Assembly (NCBI GenBank): GCA_015487495.1
Contig: WFPP01000089.1
Location: forward strand, 1 to 54,904
Reading direction: 5' to 3'
Length of the DNA: 54,904 nt
DNA from: Thiomicrorhabdus sp.
Lineage (GTDB): Bacteria; Pseudomonadota; Gammaproteobacteria; Thiomicrospirales; Thiomicrospiraceae
This document shows positions 8,207 to 17,721 of the stretch, in pieces (position 1 is the stretch's first letter; each line of letters starts with the position of its first letter). The notes under the pieces were generated by a model. It had not been told where the DNA came from, made no database searches, and worked only from the letters and a program-made list of their open reading frames with translations. The position numbers were made by a program, and so were the translations under genes.

Positions 8207-9395
8207 ATATTGTCAGTCGTGTTGTCAGCGACTGGCTTCATTGGGTTGGATGGCGTTTGTGTTGGTGGCTGGAGATGTTTGTGCCGATAATGCCTTTTCT
8301 CCTTATGTAGGTGTAACCGTGGTAAAGGACAGTAACCTTTATCGGTTGGACTCTGCTTCTGTTTTACCGGCCAGGTCAAGTAAAGACGACACCATTTATC
8401 AAACAACAGCAGGTGTTGCTGTGGATTGGTTGTTAAGTCGCCAGCATTTTATTTTAGATGCAGCGGTGATTGATAACCGCTTTGATCAAAATTCAAACTT
8501 GAATTATGTTGGGCAAGTACTGGATTTGAAATGGAACTGGGCTCTCGGGAGTGCGTTAACGGGGAATGTCGGGTTTGTTCAAAAGACAACATTGAATGAT
8601 TTTTCAAACACCACAACTCAAGCGTCGAGTAAAAAAGAAGACAGTACGGCGCAATTTTTAGGAAAGTGGCGCTATACCCCCGACTGGGAGGTGGGCATTA
8701 AGCTATCAGACTATGACCTTAGTTATGATTTGTTGGCGTTGCAGCGGAATGACCGTAAAAGTACCAAAAAATCCGTTTTTATGAATTATGTTACACATTC
8801 ACGTAATCGGGTAGGGGTAACGTTCTCGCAGGAAGACGGTTCTTATCCTGGGCGGACATTGAGCGCGAGCAGTGTGATTGATAACAGATACCGGCAAGAC
8901 CTTGTTTTATTTAATCTGGACTGGCGAATAACAGGTAAGAGTCATTTACAGGTTGATGCAGGTTGGAATGCGCGAACACACCCTAATCTACCTAATCGGG
9001 ATTATGATGGTTTGAGCATGAAGGTTGATTATTTTTGGCTTCCAACGGGTAAAGTGGTTTTGAATGCCAGCTTGTATCGTCAACTGTTTTCAAGTAGCTA
9101 TCGAGCTTCCAGTTTTGGTGAAAAAACGGGTTATTCTTTGGGGGCTTCTTGGCAAGTATCCGAAAAAGTGTCTTTGAACGGCGTAGTGAAAGATGAGCTT
9201 AAGGAGTATTTGGATCAGGAGCTGGGAAGTGGCTTTAAAGAGCGTTATGCATGGTTAACGCTTGGTGTCAATTATCAGCCTGACCCTATGCTTAATGTTG
9301 CTTTGAAATTTAATCAAAGTGCTCGAAATTCGACCCAGGTATTAAGAGATTATGAGGTGGACTCATTTGCATTGAGTCTTGATGTTAAGTTTTAA
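8172..9395 (+). CDS. epsL: Outer-membrane beta-barrel polysaccharide protein EpsL
   Basis: An outer-membrane protein of about 400 residues with alternating polar and hydrophobic strands throughout and a C-terminal phenylalanine (SLDVKF), typical of beta-barrels. It matches the EpsL family of exosortase-B/PEP-CTERM polysaccharide loci, probably a secretion channel for the polymer. The start is unusual. I favour the TTG at 8172 because AAGAGG sits nine bases upstream inside epsD, giving a long leader with a signal segment ending near VCADNA. An ATG at 8250 would leave a signal peptide without basic residues. Translation is likely coupled to epsD. Confidence 0.8.
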   Translation: MNTLVNLPLKNKYCQSCCQRLASLGWMAFVLVAGDVCADNAFSPYVGVTVVKDSNLYRLDSASVLPARSSKDDTIYQTTAGVAVDWLLSRQHFILDAAVIDNRFDQNSNLNYVGQVLDLKWNWALGSALTGNVGFVQKTTLNDFSNTTTQASSKKEDSTAQFLGKWRYTPDWEVGIKLSDYDLSYDLLALQRNDRKSTKKSVFMNYVTHSRNRVGVTFSQEDGSYPGRTLSASSVIDNRYRQDLVLFNLDWRITGKSHLQVDAGWNARTHPNLPNRDYDGLSMKVDYFWLPTGKVVLNASLYRQLFSSSYRASSFGEKTGYSLGASWQVSEKVSLNGVVKDELKEYLDQELGSGFKERYAWLTLGVNYQPDPMLNVALKFNQSARNSTQVLRDYEVDSFALSLDVKF

Positions 9396-9415
9396 CTAAA
9401 AAAAGATATTTTGAT

Positions 9416-10207
9416 ATGAAAAAATTGATTTTTGTTTTGTTTTTATGTTTTTCCACAATGGTTTCGGCAACGGATAATGTACTGGATGATGGTGATTTGG
9501 TGCGTATTTCTGTGTATGGCAACCCAGATCTAACCACAGAAGCTAAAGTGGCTGCCTCTGGGATGTTGAATTTCCCATTAATTGGTGAGATTAGAGTTGG
9601 TGGGTTAAGTGCACCTGAAACGGAACAGTTGATAGCAAGTAGATTGATTCAGGAAGGGTATTTAAGGCAAGCCCAAGTGAATGTGATTGTATTGCAATCT
9701 GCAAATCAGCAGGTTTCTATTTTGGGACAAGTAATGAAGCCCGGCAAGTATTCAATTGAATCTGGAGCAAAAACATTATTTGATTTTATTGCCTTGTCGG
9801 GAGGGGTTTCAGCAAAAGGATCCAGTGAAATCACCATTCTTCGTATGGGGGAAACGCCACCTAAAAGAATTGCAGTTAATATTGATCAACTTTTTCTTAA
9901 ATCGAGTGTTGATATTATTAAAAGAACAAACATTCAGATGGTCGCAGGTGATATTATCTACGTCCCCGAAGCCCCTGTGTTTTACGTATTGGGCGAGGCA
10001 AACCGCCCTGGAGTGTATCGTTATAAGCCTAACATGACGGTTGCACAAGCGATTGCTGCTGGAGGCGGTGTTTCAAACAGGGGGACAGACAGAGGTCTTG
10101 AGATTGATCGAAGAGATGAGCACGGGCAACTGAGAAAGTTTAGTGCTTCACTGGCCACCGAAATTTTGGCGGATGATGTGATTACCGTTAAAGAACGATT
10201 ATTTTAA
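9416..10207 (+). CDS. epsE: Polysaccharide export protein EpsE (Wza-like)
   Basis: A secreted protein with signal peptide (KKLIFVLFLCFSTMVSA). It has a Poly_export domain (DGDLVRISVYGNPDLTTEAKV) and two SLBB-type repeats (VSILGQVMKPGKYSI; FYVLGEANRPGVYRY). This is the layout of the Wza/EpsE export family, which forms the periplasmic and outer-membrane conduit for capsular or exopolysaccharide. No lipobox cysteine is present, as in other EpsE proteins of exosortase loci. It lies 20 bases after epsL and 12 bases before epsF. Ordered with EpsF and EpsG it forms the export and chain-length machinery. Confidence 0.9.
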   Translation: MKKLIFVLFLCFSTMVSATDNVLDDGDLVRISVYGNPDLTTEAKVAASGMLNFPLIGEIRVGGLSAPETEQLIASRLIQEGYLRQAQVNVIVLQSANQQVSILGQVMKPGKYSIESGAKTLFDFIALSGGVSAKGSSEITILRMGETPPKRIAVNIDQLFLKSSVDIIKRTNIQMVAGDIIYVPEAPVFYVLGEANRPGVYRYKPNMTVAQAIAAGGGVSNRGTDRGLEIDRRDEHGQLRKFSASLATEILADDVITVKERLF

Positions 10208-10219
10208 GGATTAAGCAGA

Positions 10220-11608
10220 ATGAGTTTTTATCAGTTTCTGATTGTGTTAAAGGCAAGGAAGGCATTGGCGTTTCTGGCCTTTTTTGTAACCGTTGCAACA
10301 ACGGTTGTGATTAGTTTGATGTTGCCGAAAGCTTACGAAAGTACCGCTGCTTTGGTTGTGAATTATAAAGGCGTTGATCCGGTTACAGGTAACCGGGTTC
10401 CCAATCAATTAATCCCCGGTTATTTGGCAACCCAAGTCGATATTATTAGCAGTCAAAATGTTGCATTGAAAGTGGTGAATAATCTGGAGCTTTATACCAA
10501 TCCAGAGGTGGTTGATGCCTTTTATGAAGAAACAGGGGGTCAAGGAGATATTCGGGGTTGGTTAGCTGATGCGTTATTGAAAAAATTAACCGTTAATCCG
10601 TCCAGGGAGAGCAGTGTTATTTCCATTGTATATGAATCCAATACACCTGAATCGGCGGCGATGTTGGCAAATGCGTTTGCAGAAGCGTATATAGAGACCA
10701 ATCTTCAGCTTAAAATTGATCCATCAAAAAGAACGTCTGAATGGTTTGAAAAACGCGTTGAGGAGATGCGCTTAAAACTCATGTTTGCACAGCAAAAGTT
10801 GTCTGATTATCAACGTGAAAAAGGCATTGTTTCAATTGATGAGCGCATGGATGTTGAAAATGCCCGTTTAGCTCAACTGTCTCAACAGTTGGTTGTTGCG
10901 CAAGCTGAGTTGTTTAACCAAAAATCAAGACAAGAGGCTATTTTAAAGGGGGGGATAAAAAATTTAGACACGGCTGTCTTAGCGGACCCCGTTATTCGTG
11001 ATTTAAAAGTTTTATTGTCTCGTGCAGAGGTGAGATTATCTGAATTAAAAGAGCGTTTTAGTGAGCAACACCCAGATTACCGGGCGGCACGCTCTGAAGT
11101 TCAAAGTCTCAGTCGAAAACTGAATTCAGAGATAAGGGCTGCTAAAGGGCGTATTAAAAGTGACCTCCTGATTGCAGAACAAAAAGTAACAGAACTAAAT
11201 GATGCGATTGTGGCTCAAAAAGAGGTGTTGCTGGCCATTAATGAAAATCGCAATATGCTGGATGTTTATATGCGTGATGTAAACGATGCCGAGCAAATTT
11301 TAAGTCTTGCAACGCAACGCTTAAGCCAAATGACATTAGAAGGTGAGTCACGTGAAAGTGATATTTCCATTTTAAATCCAGCTGTTGTTCCCAATGAACC
11401 AAGTAAACCGAATGTGTTAATTAATGTTGTTTTATCGGTTTTTTTGGGAACGATTTTGGCGATTGTCGTTGCACTTTTAGCGGAATTGTTTGATCGACGG
11501 GTTCGCACAAAAGAGGATATTGTGTTGGCAACAGGTTTGCCTGTTTTGGGTGAAATACATGCATCAAAACCTTCAACGGCGTTATTAGCAAATCCAACCC
11601 CTAGATAA
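10220..11608 (+). CDS. epsF: Chain-length determinant protein EpsF (Wzz-like)
   Basis: An inner-membrane polysaccharide co-polymerase of 462 residues. It has an N-terminal transmembrane helix (about 15-33), a large periplasmic domain with long coiled coils (roughly residues 170-390) and a second transmembrane helix (about 397-420) followed by a short cytoplasmic tail (FDRRVRTKEDIVLATGLPVLGEI). This matches the EpsF family in exosortase-type loci. It should set polymer length and link EpsG in the cytoplasm to EpsE. There is no fused kinase; that function is in the next gene. Confidence 0.9.
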   Translation: MSFYQFLIVLKARKALAFLAFFVTVATTVVISLMLPKAYESTAALVVNYKGVDPVTGNRVPNQLIPGYLATQVDIISSQNVALKVVNNLELYTNPEVVDAFYEETGGQGDIRGWLADALLKKLTVNPSRESSVISIVYESNTPESAAMLANAFAEAYIETNLQLKIDPSKRTSEWFEKRVEEMRLKLMFAQQKLSDYQREKGIVSIDERMDVENARLAQLSQQLVVAQAELFNQKSRQEAILKGGIKNLDTAVLADPVIRDLKVLLSRAEVRLSELKERFSEQHPDYRAARSEVQSLSRKLNSEIRAAKGRIKSDLLIAEQKVTELNDAIVAQKEVLLAINENRNMLDVYMRDVNDAEQILSLATQRLSQMTLEGESRESDISILNPAVVPNEPSKPNVLINVVLSVFLGTILAIVVALLAELFDRRVRTKEDIVLATGLPVLGEIHASKPSTALLANPTPR

Positions 11609-11634
11609 ATTAAAAAAATTATTGAGGAATTAAA

Positions 11635-12495
11635 GTGGAACATCAGTTAATTGAAGTGGGGCAAAATAAGCGAACCATTGGGCATTTGTTATTAGAGGCT
11701 GGTAAGTTACAACCTCAGGATGCTGACCAAATTATAAAAGCCCAAAAGGAATATGGTTTACGTTTTGGAGATGCGGCAGTAAAGTTAGGCCTTGTTACAA
11801 AAGAAGACATCGTGCAAATTGTATCAAAACAATTTGATTACTCATGTTTAACGGTTGGGGATGACTCAATCGACAGTCGGGTGATTACGGCTTTTCATGC
11901 TTATGGAGACGATGTTGAGGCTTTAAGAGGGTTAAGAAGTCAGTTGTCTCTACGCTGGTTTGCTGAAAATAAATCGCTTGTTTTAACAGCTCCCCGTTCC
12001 GGGCAAGGTACCAGCTATACTGCGGCTAATCTTGCTGTGTTGTTTGCGCAACTCGGTCAACGAACACTGTTAATTGATGCGGATATGAGATCTCCTGCAC
12101 AACATGAACTGTTTCGTATTCAAAATCGACTAGGTCTCTCTGACTTGTTGGCTAAGCGGGTTGATTTGGATGTGATTCAGCCTGTTTCAAAAATAGCGAA
12201 CTTGTCTTTATTGACTTCAGGAACCATCCCACCAAACCCATTGGAGTTATTAGGACACTCACGATTTGAAGTCTTGATTCAAAAACTTGAAGAGCAGTAT
12301 GAAGTTCTTGTTATTGACACACCTGCTATGTTAGAGAATTCGGATGCACAAGCCATGTCTGCAGTTACAAAAGGGGCATTGCTGATTGTAAGCAAAGATA
12401 ATGCAAAAATAGCGGATATTGAGCAAGCAAAACAACAAATTTTAATTGCAGGTGCCGAACCTGTCGGTGTTGTTTTAAATAGTGTCAACTCCTAA
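11635..12495 (+). CDS. epsG: EpsG chain-length tyrosine kinase-like ATPase
   Basis: GTG start. An N-terminal MshE-N-like region (about 10-75) precedes a BY-kinase fold with Walker A' (LLIDADMRSP, about 145-154) and Walker B (VLVIDTPA). It corresponds to the EpsG family that partners EpsF. The P-loop is odd: APRSGQGTSYTAANLA places threonine (residue 126) where BY-kinases have lysine and, as I recall, EpsG proteins usually have arginine. The C-terminus lacks a tyrosine cluster. Nucleotide hydrolysis or autophosphorylation may therefore be weakened, although family members may tolerate change there. The gene end overlaps the longest possible reading of xrtB. Confidence 0.85.
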   Translation: MEHQLIEVGQNKRTIGHLLLEAGKLQPQDADQIIKAQKEYGLRFGDAAVKLGLVTKEDIVQIVSKQFDYSCLTVGDDSIDSRVITAFHAYGDDVEALRGLRSQLSLRWFAENKSLVLTAPRSGQGTSYTAANLAVLFAQLGQRTLLIDADMRSPAQHELFRIQNRLGLSDLLAKRVDLDVIQPVSKIANLSLLTSGTIPPNPLELLGHSRFEVLIQKLEEQYEVLVIDTPAMLENSDAQAMSAVTKGALLIVSKDNAKIADIEQAKQQILIAGAEPVGVVLNSVNS

Positions 12496-12511
12496 TGCTA
12501 ATAATGAAATT

Positions 12512-13405
12512 ATGACTATGTCAATAGAAAATCAATCGCCTAATTCATTGCCGCATCAATGGCAATGGATGCCCATTGTGCTTGGAATATTAATCTTGTT
12601 TATTCCAACCTATGTGGATTTGACCTCTACTCTGTGGGCAAGTGATGAACAAGGTCATGGCCCTATTATTTTGATGATTTCTCTGTTTTTGTTTTGGCAA
12701 AAACGTGAGGTCTTTATTTCGGGCAATTACCAAGATAGTCGGCCTGTTTTAGGAGGGGTGTTATTAATATTTTCATTGCTTGTTTATATTGTAGGAAGGT
12801 CGCAAGATATTTTAATTTTTGAGGTGGGTTCTCAAATTTTAATTTTAGCTTCTATTATCTTGTTGACTTTGGGGAGTAAGGCGCTAAAAAAAGTTTGGTT
12901 TCCACTCTTTTTTCTTATTTTTATGTTGCCACTTCCCGTTACAGTGGTGGATGCCTTGACACTTCCAATGAAAATAGCCGTTTCTAATGTTGCAGAGATG
13001 ATCTTGTATCAATTTGATTACCCTATTGCGCGCAGTGGTGTGATCTTGCAAATAGGGTACTACAAGTTACTGGTTGCGGATGCCTGTGCAGGATTACATA
13101 CGGTGTTTACGCTAGAAGCAATGGGGTTGTTGTATTTACACCTGATCAAAAGAGATTCGTTTGCACGTAATTTGTCTCTTGCATTGTTGATTATTCCCAT
13201 TTCATTTTTTGCAAATACGGTTAGGGTCATTATTTTGGTACTGGTAACCTATCATTATGGTGATGAGGTAGGGCAAGGCTTTATTCATGACTTTGCTGGT
13301 TTGGTTCTCTTTGGTGTCGCACTGGTATTAATTATTTTTGTAGACTCATTTATTCATTGGTGTGAACGCGTTTATCAAAGAAGAAAACAAAAGAGTACTG
13401 TATGA
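12512..13405 (+). CDS. xrtB: Exosortase B
   Basis: A polytopic membrane protein with about eight hydrophobic helices. It carries the exosortase catalytic signature LVADACAGLHTVFTLEAMG with the nucleophile cysteine, the arginine in FFANTVRVI and the histidine in IHDFAG. Exosortases are proposed transpeptidases that recognise PEP-CTERM tails. I assign type B from overall similarity and from the epsL-E-F-G-xrtB-epsI order. The start is uncertain: ATG 12512 clears the epsG stop by 16 bases, while a GTG at 12482 would overlap epsG and add ten residues. ATG 12518 is also possible. The gene overlaps epsI by four bases (ATGA). The obvious local substrate is the PEP-CTERM protein at 6664. Confidence 0.92.
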   Translation: MTMSIENQSPNSLPHQWQWMPIVLGILILFIPTYVDLTSTLWASDEQGHGPIILMISLFLFWQKREVFISGNYQDSRPVLGGVLLIFSLLVYIVGRSQDILIFEVGSQILILASIILLTLGSKALKKVWFPLFFLIFMLPLPVTVVDALTLPMKIAVSNVAEMILYQFDYPIARSGVILQIGYYKLLVADACAGLHTVFTLEAMGLLYLHLIKRDSFARNLSLALLIIPISFFANTVRVIILVLVTYHYGDEVGQGFIHDFAGLVLFGVALVLIIFVDSFIHWCERVYQRRKQKSTV

Positions 13406-14073
13406 GTTGGTATAAAAGCAGTTTTATTTTTAGTGTCTTGGTTGTATCGCTTTTTTTAGGTGATTATTTAAAACCAACATTGCAACCTAAAAACCCAGAA
13501 GATCGAGTTGATTTTGAAACATTGATTCCCAAAGAGTTTGGTGATTGGAAAATAGTAGAAGATCAATTAATGGTGCTTGCGGATCCTGAGCTAGAAGGAA
13601 AGTTGGCGGAAATTTATTCACAAAATATATCCAGAACGTATGTAGATTCCAAAGGTAATAGGATAATGCTTTCTTTGGCTTATGGAGATAATCAGGAAGA
13701 TTCTATGCAGGTACATAAACCAGAGGTTTGTTATCCTGCACAAGGGTTTGCTGTACTGAGTAATAAGAAAACTTTTATTGATACAGGATTTAATATGATT
13801 CCTGCTCGGGTTTTAAATACCGTTCTGGGTAATCGAAATGAATTTGTTCTATATTGGATTCTCGTGGGAGATAAAGTTGTTGATGGTGGGCTTGATCGTA
13901 AATTACAGCAACTGTCTTATGGTTTGAAAGGGATCATTCCAGATGGGTTATTGTTTCGCGTTTCAAGCATTGGTAAAGATTTTTTACAAGAACAGAAGGT
14001 TCAAAAAAGCTTTATTGTTTCATTGCTTCAAGGCTTAAATGAAAGTGAACGAAAAAAATTAATTGGTAATTAG
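13402..14073 (+). CDS. epsI: Exosortase-associated protein EpsI
   Basis: An N-terminal membrane anchor (FIFSVLVVSLFLGDYL) is followed by a periplasmic domain with the EpsI hallmarks: IPKEFGDWKIV near the start, then SLAYGDNQEDSMQVHKPEVCYPAQGF and FVLYWILVGDKVV. EpsI domains always accompany exosortases, either fused to them or next to them. Their exact biochemical role is not known. The four-base overlap with xrtB indicates translational coupling. Length of 223 residues is normal. Confidence 0.9.
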   Translation: MSWYKSSFIFSVLVVSLFLGDYLKPTLQPKNPEDRVDFETLIPKEFGDWKIVEDQLMVLADPELEGKLAEIYSQNISRTYVDSKGNRIMLSLAYGDNQEDSMQVHKPEVCYPAQGFAVLSNKKTFIDTGFNMIPARVLNTVLGNRNEFVLYWILVGDKVVDGGLDRKLQQLSYGLKGIIPDGLLFRVSSIGKDFLQEQKVQKSFIVSLLQGLNESERKKLIGN

Positions 14074-14111
14074 AATTTATTTGATGTTTTAAGTGTAAGG
14101 TATTTTTTATT

Positions 14112-14984
14112 GTGAAGTGCAATTTCATCGGGATAGGGGTTCAAAAAGCAGCTTCAACCTGGATTTATCGTGTGTTAGAGGATCACCCAGAAGTGGTTGT
14201 TAGTCAACCAAAAGAATTGGATTTTTTTTCATATAACTATGAAAAAGGGGTTGAATGGTATGAGTCTTTTTTTAAGAAAACGACAGAAAATACGCTAAAG
14301 CTGGGAGAAATATCGCCTTCCTATTTTAATGATGTTAATGCTGTTATTCGGGCAAAAGAGTACAATCCTGATTTTAAAATTGTTGTTATATTGCGAGACC
14401 CTGTAGAACGGGCTTATTCCAATCACTTGCATTTAATTCGAATTGGTCAATATAAAGGCAAAGATAATACATTTGAAACCGGTTTAAATGCCCATCCAGA
14501 ATATTTGGAACAGTCCAGATATTATCAGCATTTGAGTTGTTGGTTTGAACATTTTCCTCCAAAAAATATTTTGGTTTTAATTCAGGAGGATATTTCTAAC
14601 AATCCTAAAAAAATTGCTGAGAGGTTATATCAATTTTTAGACATTAACCCTGGGCATAAATCTGTTTATTTGGAGCGTAAGCAAAATGTCAGTTATATCG
14701 AAAAATATAAGGGGGTTGATGCCTGCTTAAAGAAAGTGGGAACTTTTTTGAGAAGAGTAGGGTTGGCCTCCTTGGTTCACAAAATTAAAAACTCTGATTG
14801 TGTTGTTAAATTGCGAGATAAGAACCGTGTTTTATTGAATACAGTGACTCCAAAAATGAAGAAAAGTACGGAAGAAAAACTAATGTGTGAGCTTTCAGAT
14901 GAAGTTTTTAAGCTAAAAAACCTTCTTAATGTAGAGTCTTTTCCATGGAAAACCTGGCAGTATATAAAAGAACAAGATAAGTGA
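14112..14984 (+). CDS. Sulfotransferase 1 (PAPS-dependent)
   Basis: GTG start with TAAGG 11 bases upstream. The protein (290 residues) has the 5'-phosphosulfate loop GVQKAASTWIYRVL near the N-terminus and the 3'-phosphate motif VVILRDPVERAYSNHLHL near residue 95. These are the two PAPS-binding elements of cytosolic and Golgi-type sulfotransferases. ELDFFS, after the first loop, and the C-terminal region resemble the heparan-sulfate-sulfotransferase-like bacterial group. It would transfer sulfate from PAPS to a sugar hydroxyl or amine, on lipid-linked intermediates in the cytoplasm. First of four such genes in the locus. The acceptor is unknown. Confidence 0.88.
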   Translation: MKCNFIGIGVQKAASTWIYRVLEDHPEVVVSQPKELDFFSYNYEKGVEWYESFFKKTTENTLKLGEISPSYFNDVNAVIRAKEYNPDFKIVVILRDPVERAYSNHLHLIRIGQYKGKDNTFETGLNAHPEYLEQSRYYQHLSCWFEHFPPKNILVLIQEDISNNPKKIAERLYQFLDINPGHKSVYLERKQNVSYIEKYKGVDACLKKVGTFLRRVGLASLVHKIKNSDCVVKLRDKNRVLLNTVTPKMKKSTEEKLMCELSDEVFKLKNLLNVESFPWKTWQYIKEQDK

Positions 14985-16493
14985 TTGATTGTGATAAATT
15001 TAACACCTGTTTTTAACATAAAAATAGTGGCATCATTTTTATTCATAATTTTGATTGCTTTTATTTCCGGTTATATTGCGAGTACGGGTCAAGCTCTACT
15101 TGTTGTTATTCTTTCAGGTGTTTTTATTGCGTTTTTTTTACTCTCTCAGCCTGTATTTTTGTTTATTTTGACAGGTGTTACCACTCTGCTTATTGCTGGG
15201 GCAATCAAATATTTTATACCAGGGTTTGATCGTATTTGGTGGGTGACGTATGGCATGGCGGCGTTGTTATATATTCCTGCGACATTAAGTTTGTTAAAAC
15301 AGTCGAAACAACAAGTAATGCAAGATAAAAAATTACCGGTCTCTATTCCTCTTGCTTTCTTTTTGCTCGTTATTTTCTTTTCTTTTCTTGTTTCACACCC
15401 TCCTTTGCCTCAGGTTATTGTTGCGATAAAAAGTATATTTTTATTTGGTGCTGTTTGGGCATTTTTAGCTTTTTACCCAATTTCCAGTCGGGTAATTAAA
15501 CTGTGGTTGATGATTATGTTAGTCATTGCTCTTTTTCAAATATTCCCTGTTTTGTATCAATATATTTTTGTGCGTTCAGAGCGGTTGGCTAGCACTTTCG
15601 TTGCGGTTGAAGCTTCTGATAGTGTGGTTGGTACGTTTGGCGGGAGCAAAGACAGTGGTGGGTTGACTGCAATGTTGGGTCTGTATCTTGTGATGGTGTT
15701 AATTGTAATCCTCTCTTTTTTTAGAGATAAATTGCTTGGAAAAACTCACCTTATGCTTTTTTTGCCCATTCTCGTTGTTCCATTACTACTTATTGAAGTC
15801 AAAGCGATTTTTATTTTTATTCCTGTTGGATTGCTTATTTTATATAGAAAAGAAATTATTCGAAATCCCTTTAAATTTTTCTTATGGCTCGTTGTTCTGT
15901 TTTTGGGCTTAGTTGTTATTCTTGTTAGTTATCAGACGTTTCATTGGTCGACAACAGGAAAAGAGTTTTTTGAAAATGTTCAACATGCTTTTTTGTATTC
16001 ATTTCAAGAGCAGTCTGAAGGGTTTAGTGCAGAAGCGGGTGCTGTAACAAGAAGGCAGGCAATTGAAATGTGGCTTTTCAATTATGGTACGAGTGTTGAA
16101 ATGCTTATTGGACATGGTTTGGGCTCATCGAGAACGATGGGAGCTGTGCTTGGTGAGGTGGCTCGAGTTTTTTATCCAATGAAGATTGATGCAGTTGGCA
16201 TTTCAATATTACTTTGGGAGCTTGGTGTTTTGGGGGCTACGGCAATCATTCTTATTTTTTATTTTAATTATAACAATGCAGGTGTTCTTTCCCAGTCTCA
16301 ATACTTGCCTTTATGGCAACGTTCATTGGCGCGTGCTCTTCAGGCGATTGTTGTACTCTTTTTTATGATTCTTTTTTATCGCCCAGATATTCCATATGCA
16401 GCACCGACGATGTTTTTGTTAATGTCCTGTTTTGGCCTGATATCGTGGCTTAATTCTGAAGAGAGGCGTATTTTTAGTGAAAAAAATCCCTAA
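14985..16493 (+). CDS. Polytopic membrane protein, likely Wzy-type polymerase / O-antigen ligase family
   Basis: A 502-residue protein with about eleven hydrophobic helices and a larger loop near residues 320-370 containing EGFSAEAGAVTRRQAIEMW. This pattern resembles the O-antigen ligase/polymerase superfamily, whose members couple repeat units in the periplasm. Primary sequence is poorly conserved in this family, so the call rests on topology and on its place beside the flippase and glycosyltransferases. Start codon uncertain: TTG 14985 directly follows the upstream stop, and GTG 14991 is an alternative. Confidence 0.65.
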   Translation: MIVINLTPVFNIKIVASFLFIILIAFISGYIASTGQALLVVILSGVFIAFFLLSQPVFLFILTGVTTLLIAGAIKYFIPGFDRIWWVTYGMAALLYIPATLSLLKQSKQQVMQDKKLPVSIPLAFFLLVIFFSFLVSHPPLPQVIVAIKSIFLFGAVWAFLAFYPISSRVIKLWLMIMLVIALFQIFPVLYQYIFVRSERLASTFVAVEASDSVVGTFGGSKDSGGLTAMLGLYLVMVLIVILSFFRDKLLGKTHLMLFLPILVVPLLLIEVKAIFIFIPVGLLILYRKEIIRNPFKFFLWLVVLFLGLVVILVSYQTFHWSTTGKEFFENVQHAFLYSFQEQSEGFSAEAGAVTRRQAIEMWLFNYGTSVEMLIGHGLGSSRTMGAVLGEVARVFYPMKIDAVGISILLWELGVLGATAIILIFYFNYNNAGVLSQSQYLPLWQRSLARALQAIVVLFFMILFYRPDIPYAAPTMFLLMSCFGLISWLNSEERRIFSEKNP

Positions 16494-17721
16494 AAAAATG
16501 TATTTTTTATATTCTACCAGAGAAAAATACCCAACCTTTCGAGTTGATTTAACAGAGCTTTTTTCAAAAGGCATTGTTAAAAAAGGGCATGCTATTGATT
16601 GGCATATGCAACGAATTGAAGAAGGGGAGGCGGCTGTTGAAGTGGTTAATGACAATGAAAGGGTTTTTATTGGATCAAAGAGTGCTTCATCACGTTTATT
16701 TTCAAAAGTTAAAAATCAACTATTGGGCTTCTTTCACGATATTCGTTTATTTAAGATAATTAAAAATAACCATTATGACTTTATTCAGGTTCGGGATAAG
16801 GTTTTTGCAGGGTTGATTGGACGATTAGCCGCTAAAAAATCAGGGGTTCCTTTTTACTACTGGATGTCCTTTCCCTATCCCGAGGCCGATTTATATCGGG
16901 CAAAGGATTTTTCAACGCACTTTTCCTGGTTCATGAGGGTGTTTTATTGGTTTAGAGGAAAAATTTCAAGTTTTATTTTATATAAGCTGGTTCTACCTAA
17001 AGCGGACTTTATTTTTGTTCAGAGTGATAAGATGTTACAGGATGTTCAAAAACATGGGATTTCTGAACATAAAATGATGCCCGTACCAATGGGAATTAGT
17101 TTGAGTACACTGGAAAACTATACATCAGAGCCAGTTGAAGAGGAACGGTTATTAGGCAAAAAAGTGTTAATCTATCTGGGAACAATGGTTCGTATTCGTC
17201 GAATTGACTTTTTACTGGATATGCTTTCAGAAATATTGGAAAGTATGCCTGATACCGTTCTATTGTTGGTTGGAGATGCGCCTTCTAAAGATATGGCCTT
17301 TTTAAAAAAACGAGCTGAGCAACTAGGGATACTTGAAAATGTGATTTTTACAGGCTTTGTACCAATGGAAAAAGGGTGGTCTTATATTTTGAGGTCAGAT
17401 GTTTGTTTATCGCCATTTCGTCCAAGTCCGATTTTGGATTCAACCTCACCAACCAAGGTGGTCGAGTACCTTGCTTTAGGAAAGCCTGTGGTGGCAAACA
17501 CGCACCCTGATCAAAGCAAAGTTCTTCAAGAAAGTGGTGCGGGTTATGCGGTTGAGTATACAGCAAGAGCGTTTTCTGAGGCATGTATTAAGATTTTAAA
17601 TGACCCAAAATTAGGTCAAGCAATGGGTGAAAATGGAATTAAATATGTTCGGGATTGTCGAACATATGAGGTTTTATCTCAACGACTTGAATTACAGTAT
17701 CAGTCTCTCCTAGAGAAGTAA
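16477..17721 (+). CDS. Glycosyltransferase family 4 protein
   Basis: GTG start, with GAGAGG ten bases upstream inside the preceding gene (17-base overlap). The N-terminal half is a Rossmann-like acceptor domain. The C-terminal half contains GT-B donor-site features: VLIYLGTMVRIRRIDFLLDML, VIFTGFVP and SPTKVVEYLALGKPVVAN, the last corresponding to the E-x7-E region. These place it in the GT4 group of retaining transferases that add sugars from NDP donors to lipid-linked oligosaccharide on the cytoplasmic face. Sugar specificity cannot be read from sequence. It is one of three GT4 enzymes of the locus. Confidence 0.85.
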   Translation: MKKIPKKMYFLYSTREKYPTFRVDLTELFSKGIVKKGHAIDWHMQRIEEGEAAVEVVNDNERVFIGSKSASSRLFSKVKNQLLGFFHDIRLFKIIKNNHYDFIQVRDKVFAGLIGRLAAKKSGVPFYYWMSFPYPEADLYRAKDFSTHFSWFMRVFYWFRGKISSFILYKLVLPKADFIFVQSDKMLQDVQKHGISEHKMMPVPMGISLSTLENYTSEPVEEERLLGKKVLIYLGTMVRIRRIDFLLDMLSEILESMPDTVLLLVGDAPSKDMAFLKKRAEQLGILENVIFTGFVPMEKGWSYILRSDVCLSPFRPSPILDSTSPTKVVEYLALGKPVVANTHPDQSKVLQESGAGYAVEYTARAFSEACIKILNDPKLGQAMGENGIKYVRDCRTYEVLSQRLELQYQSLLEK

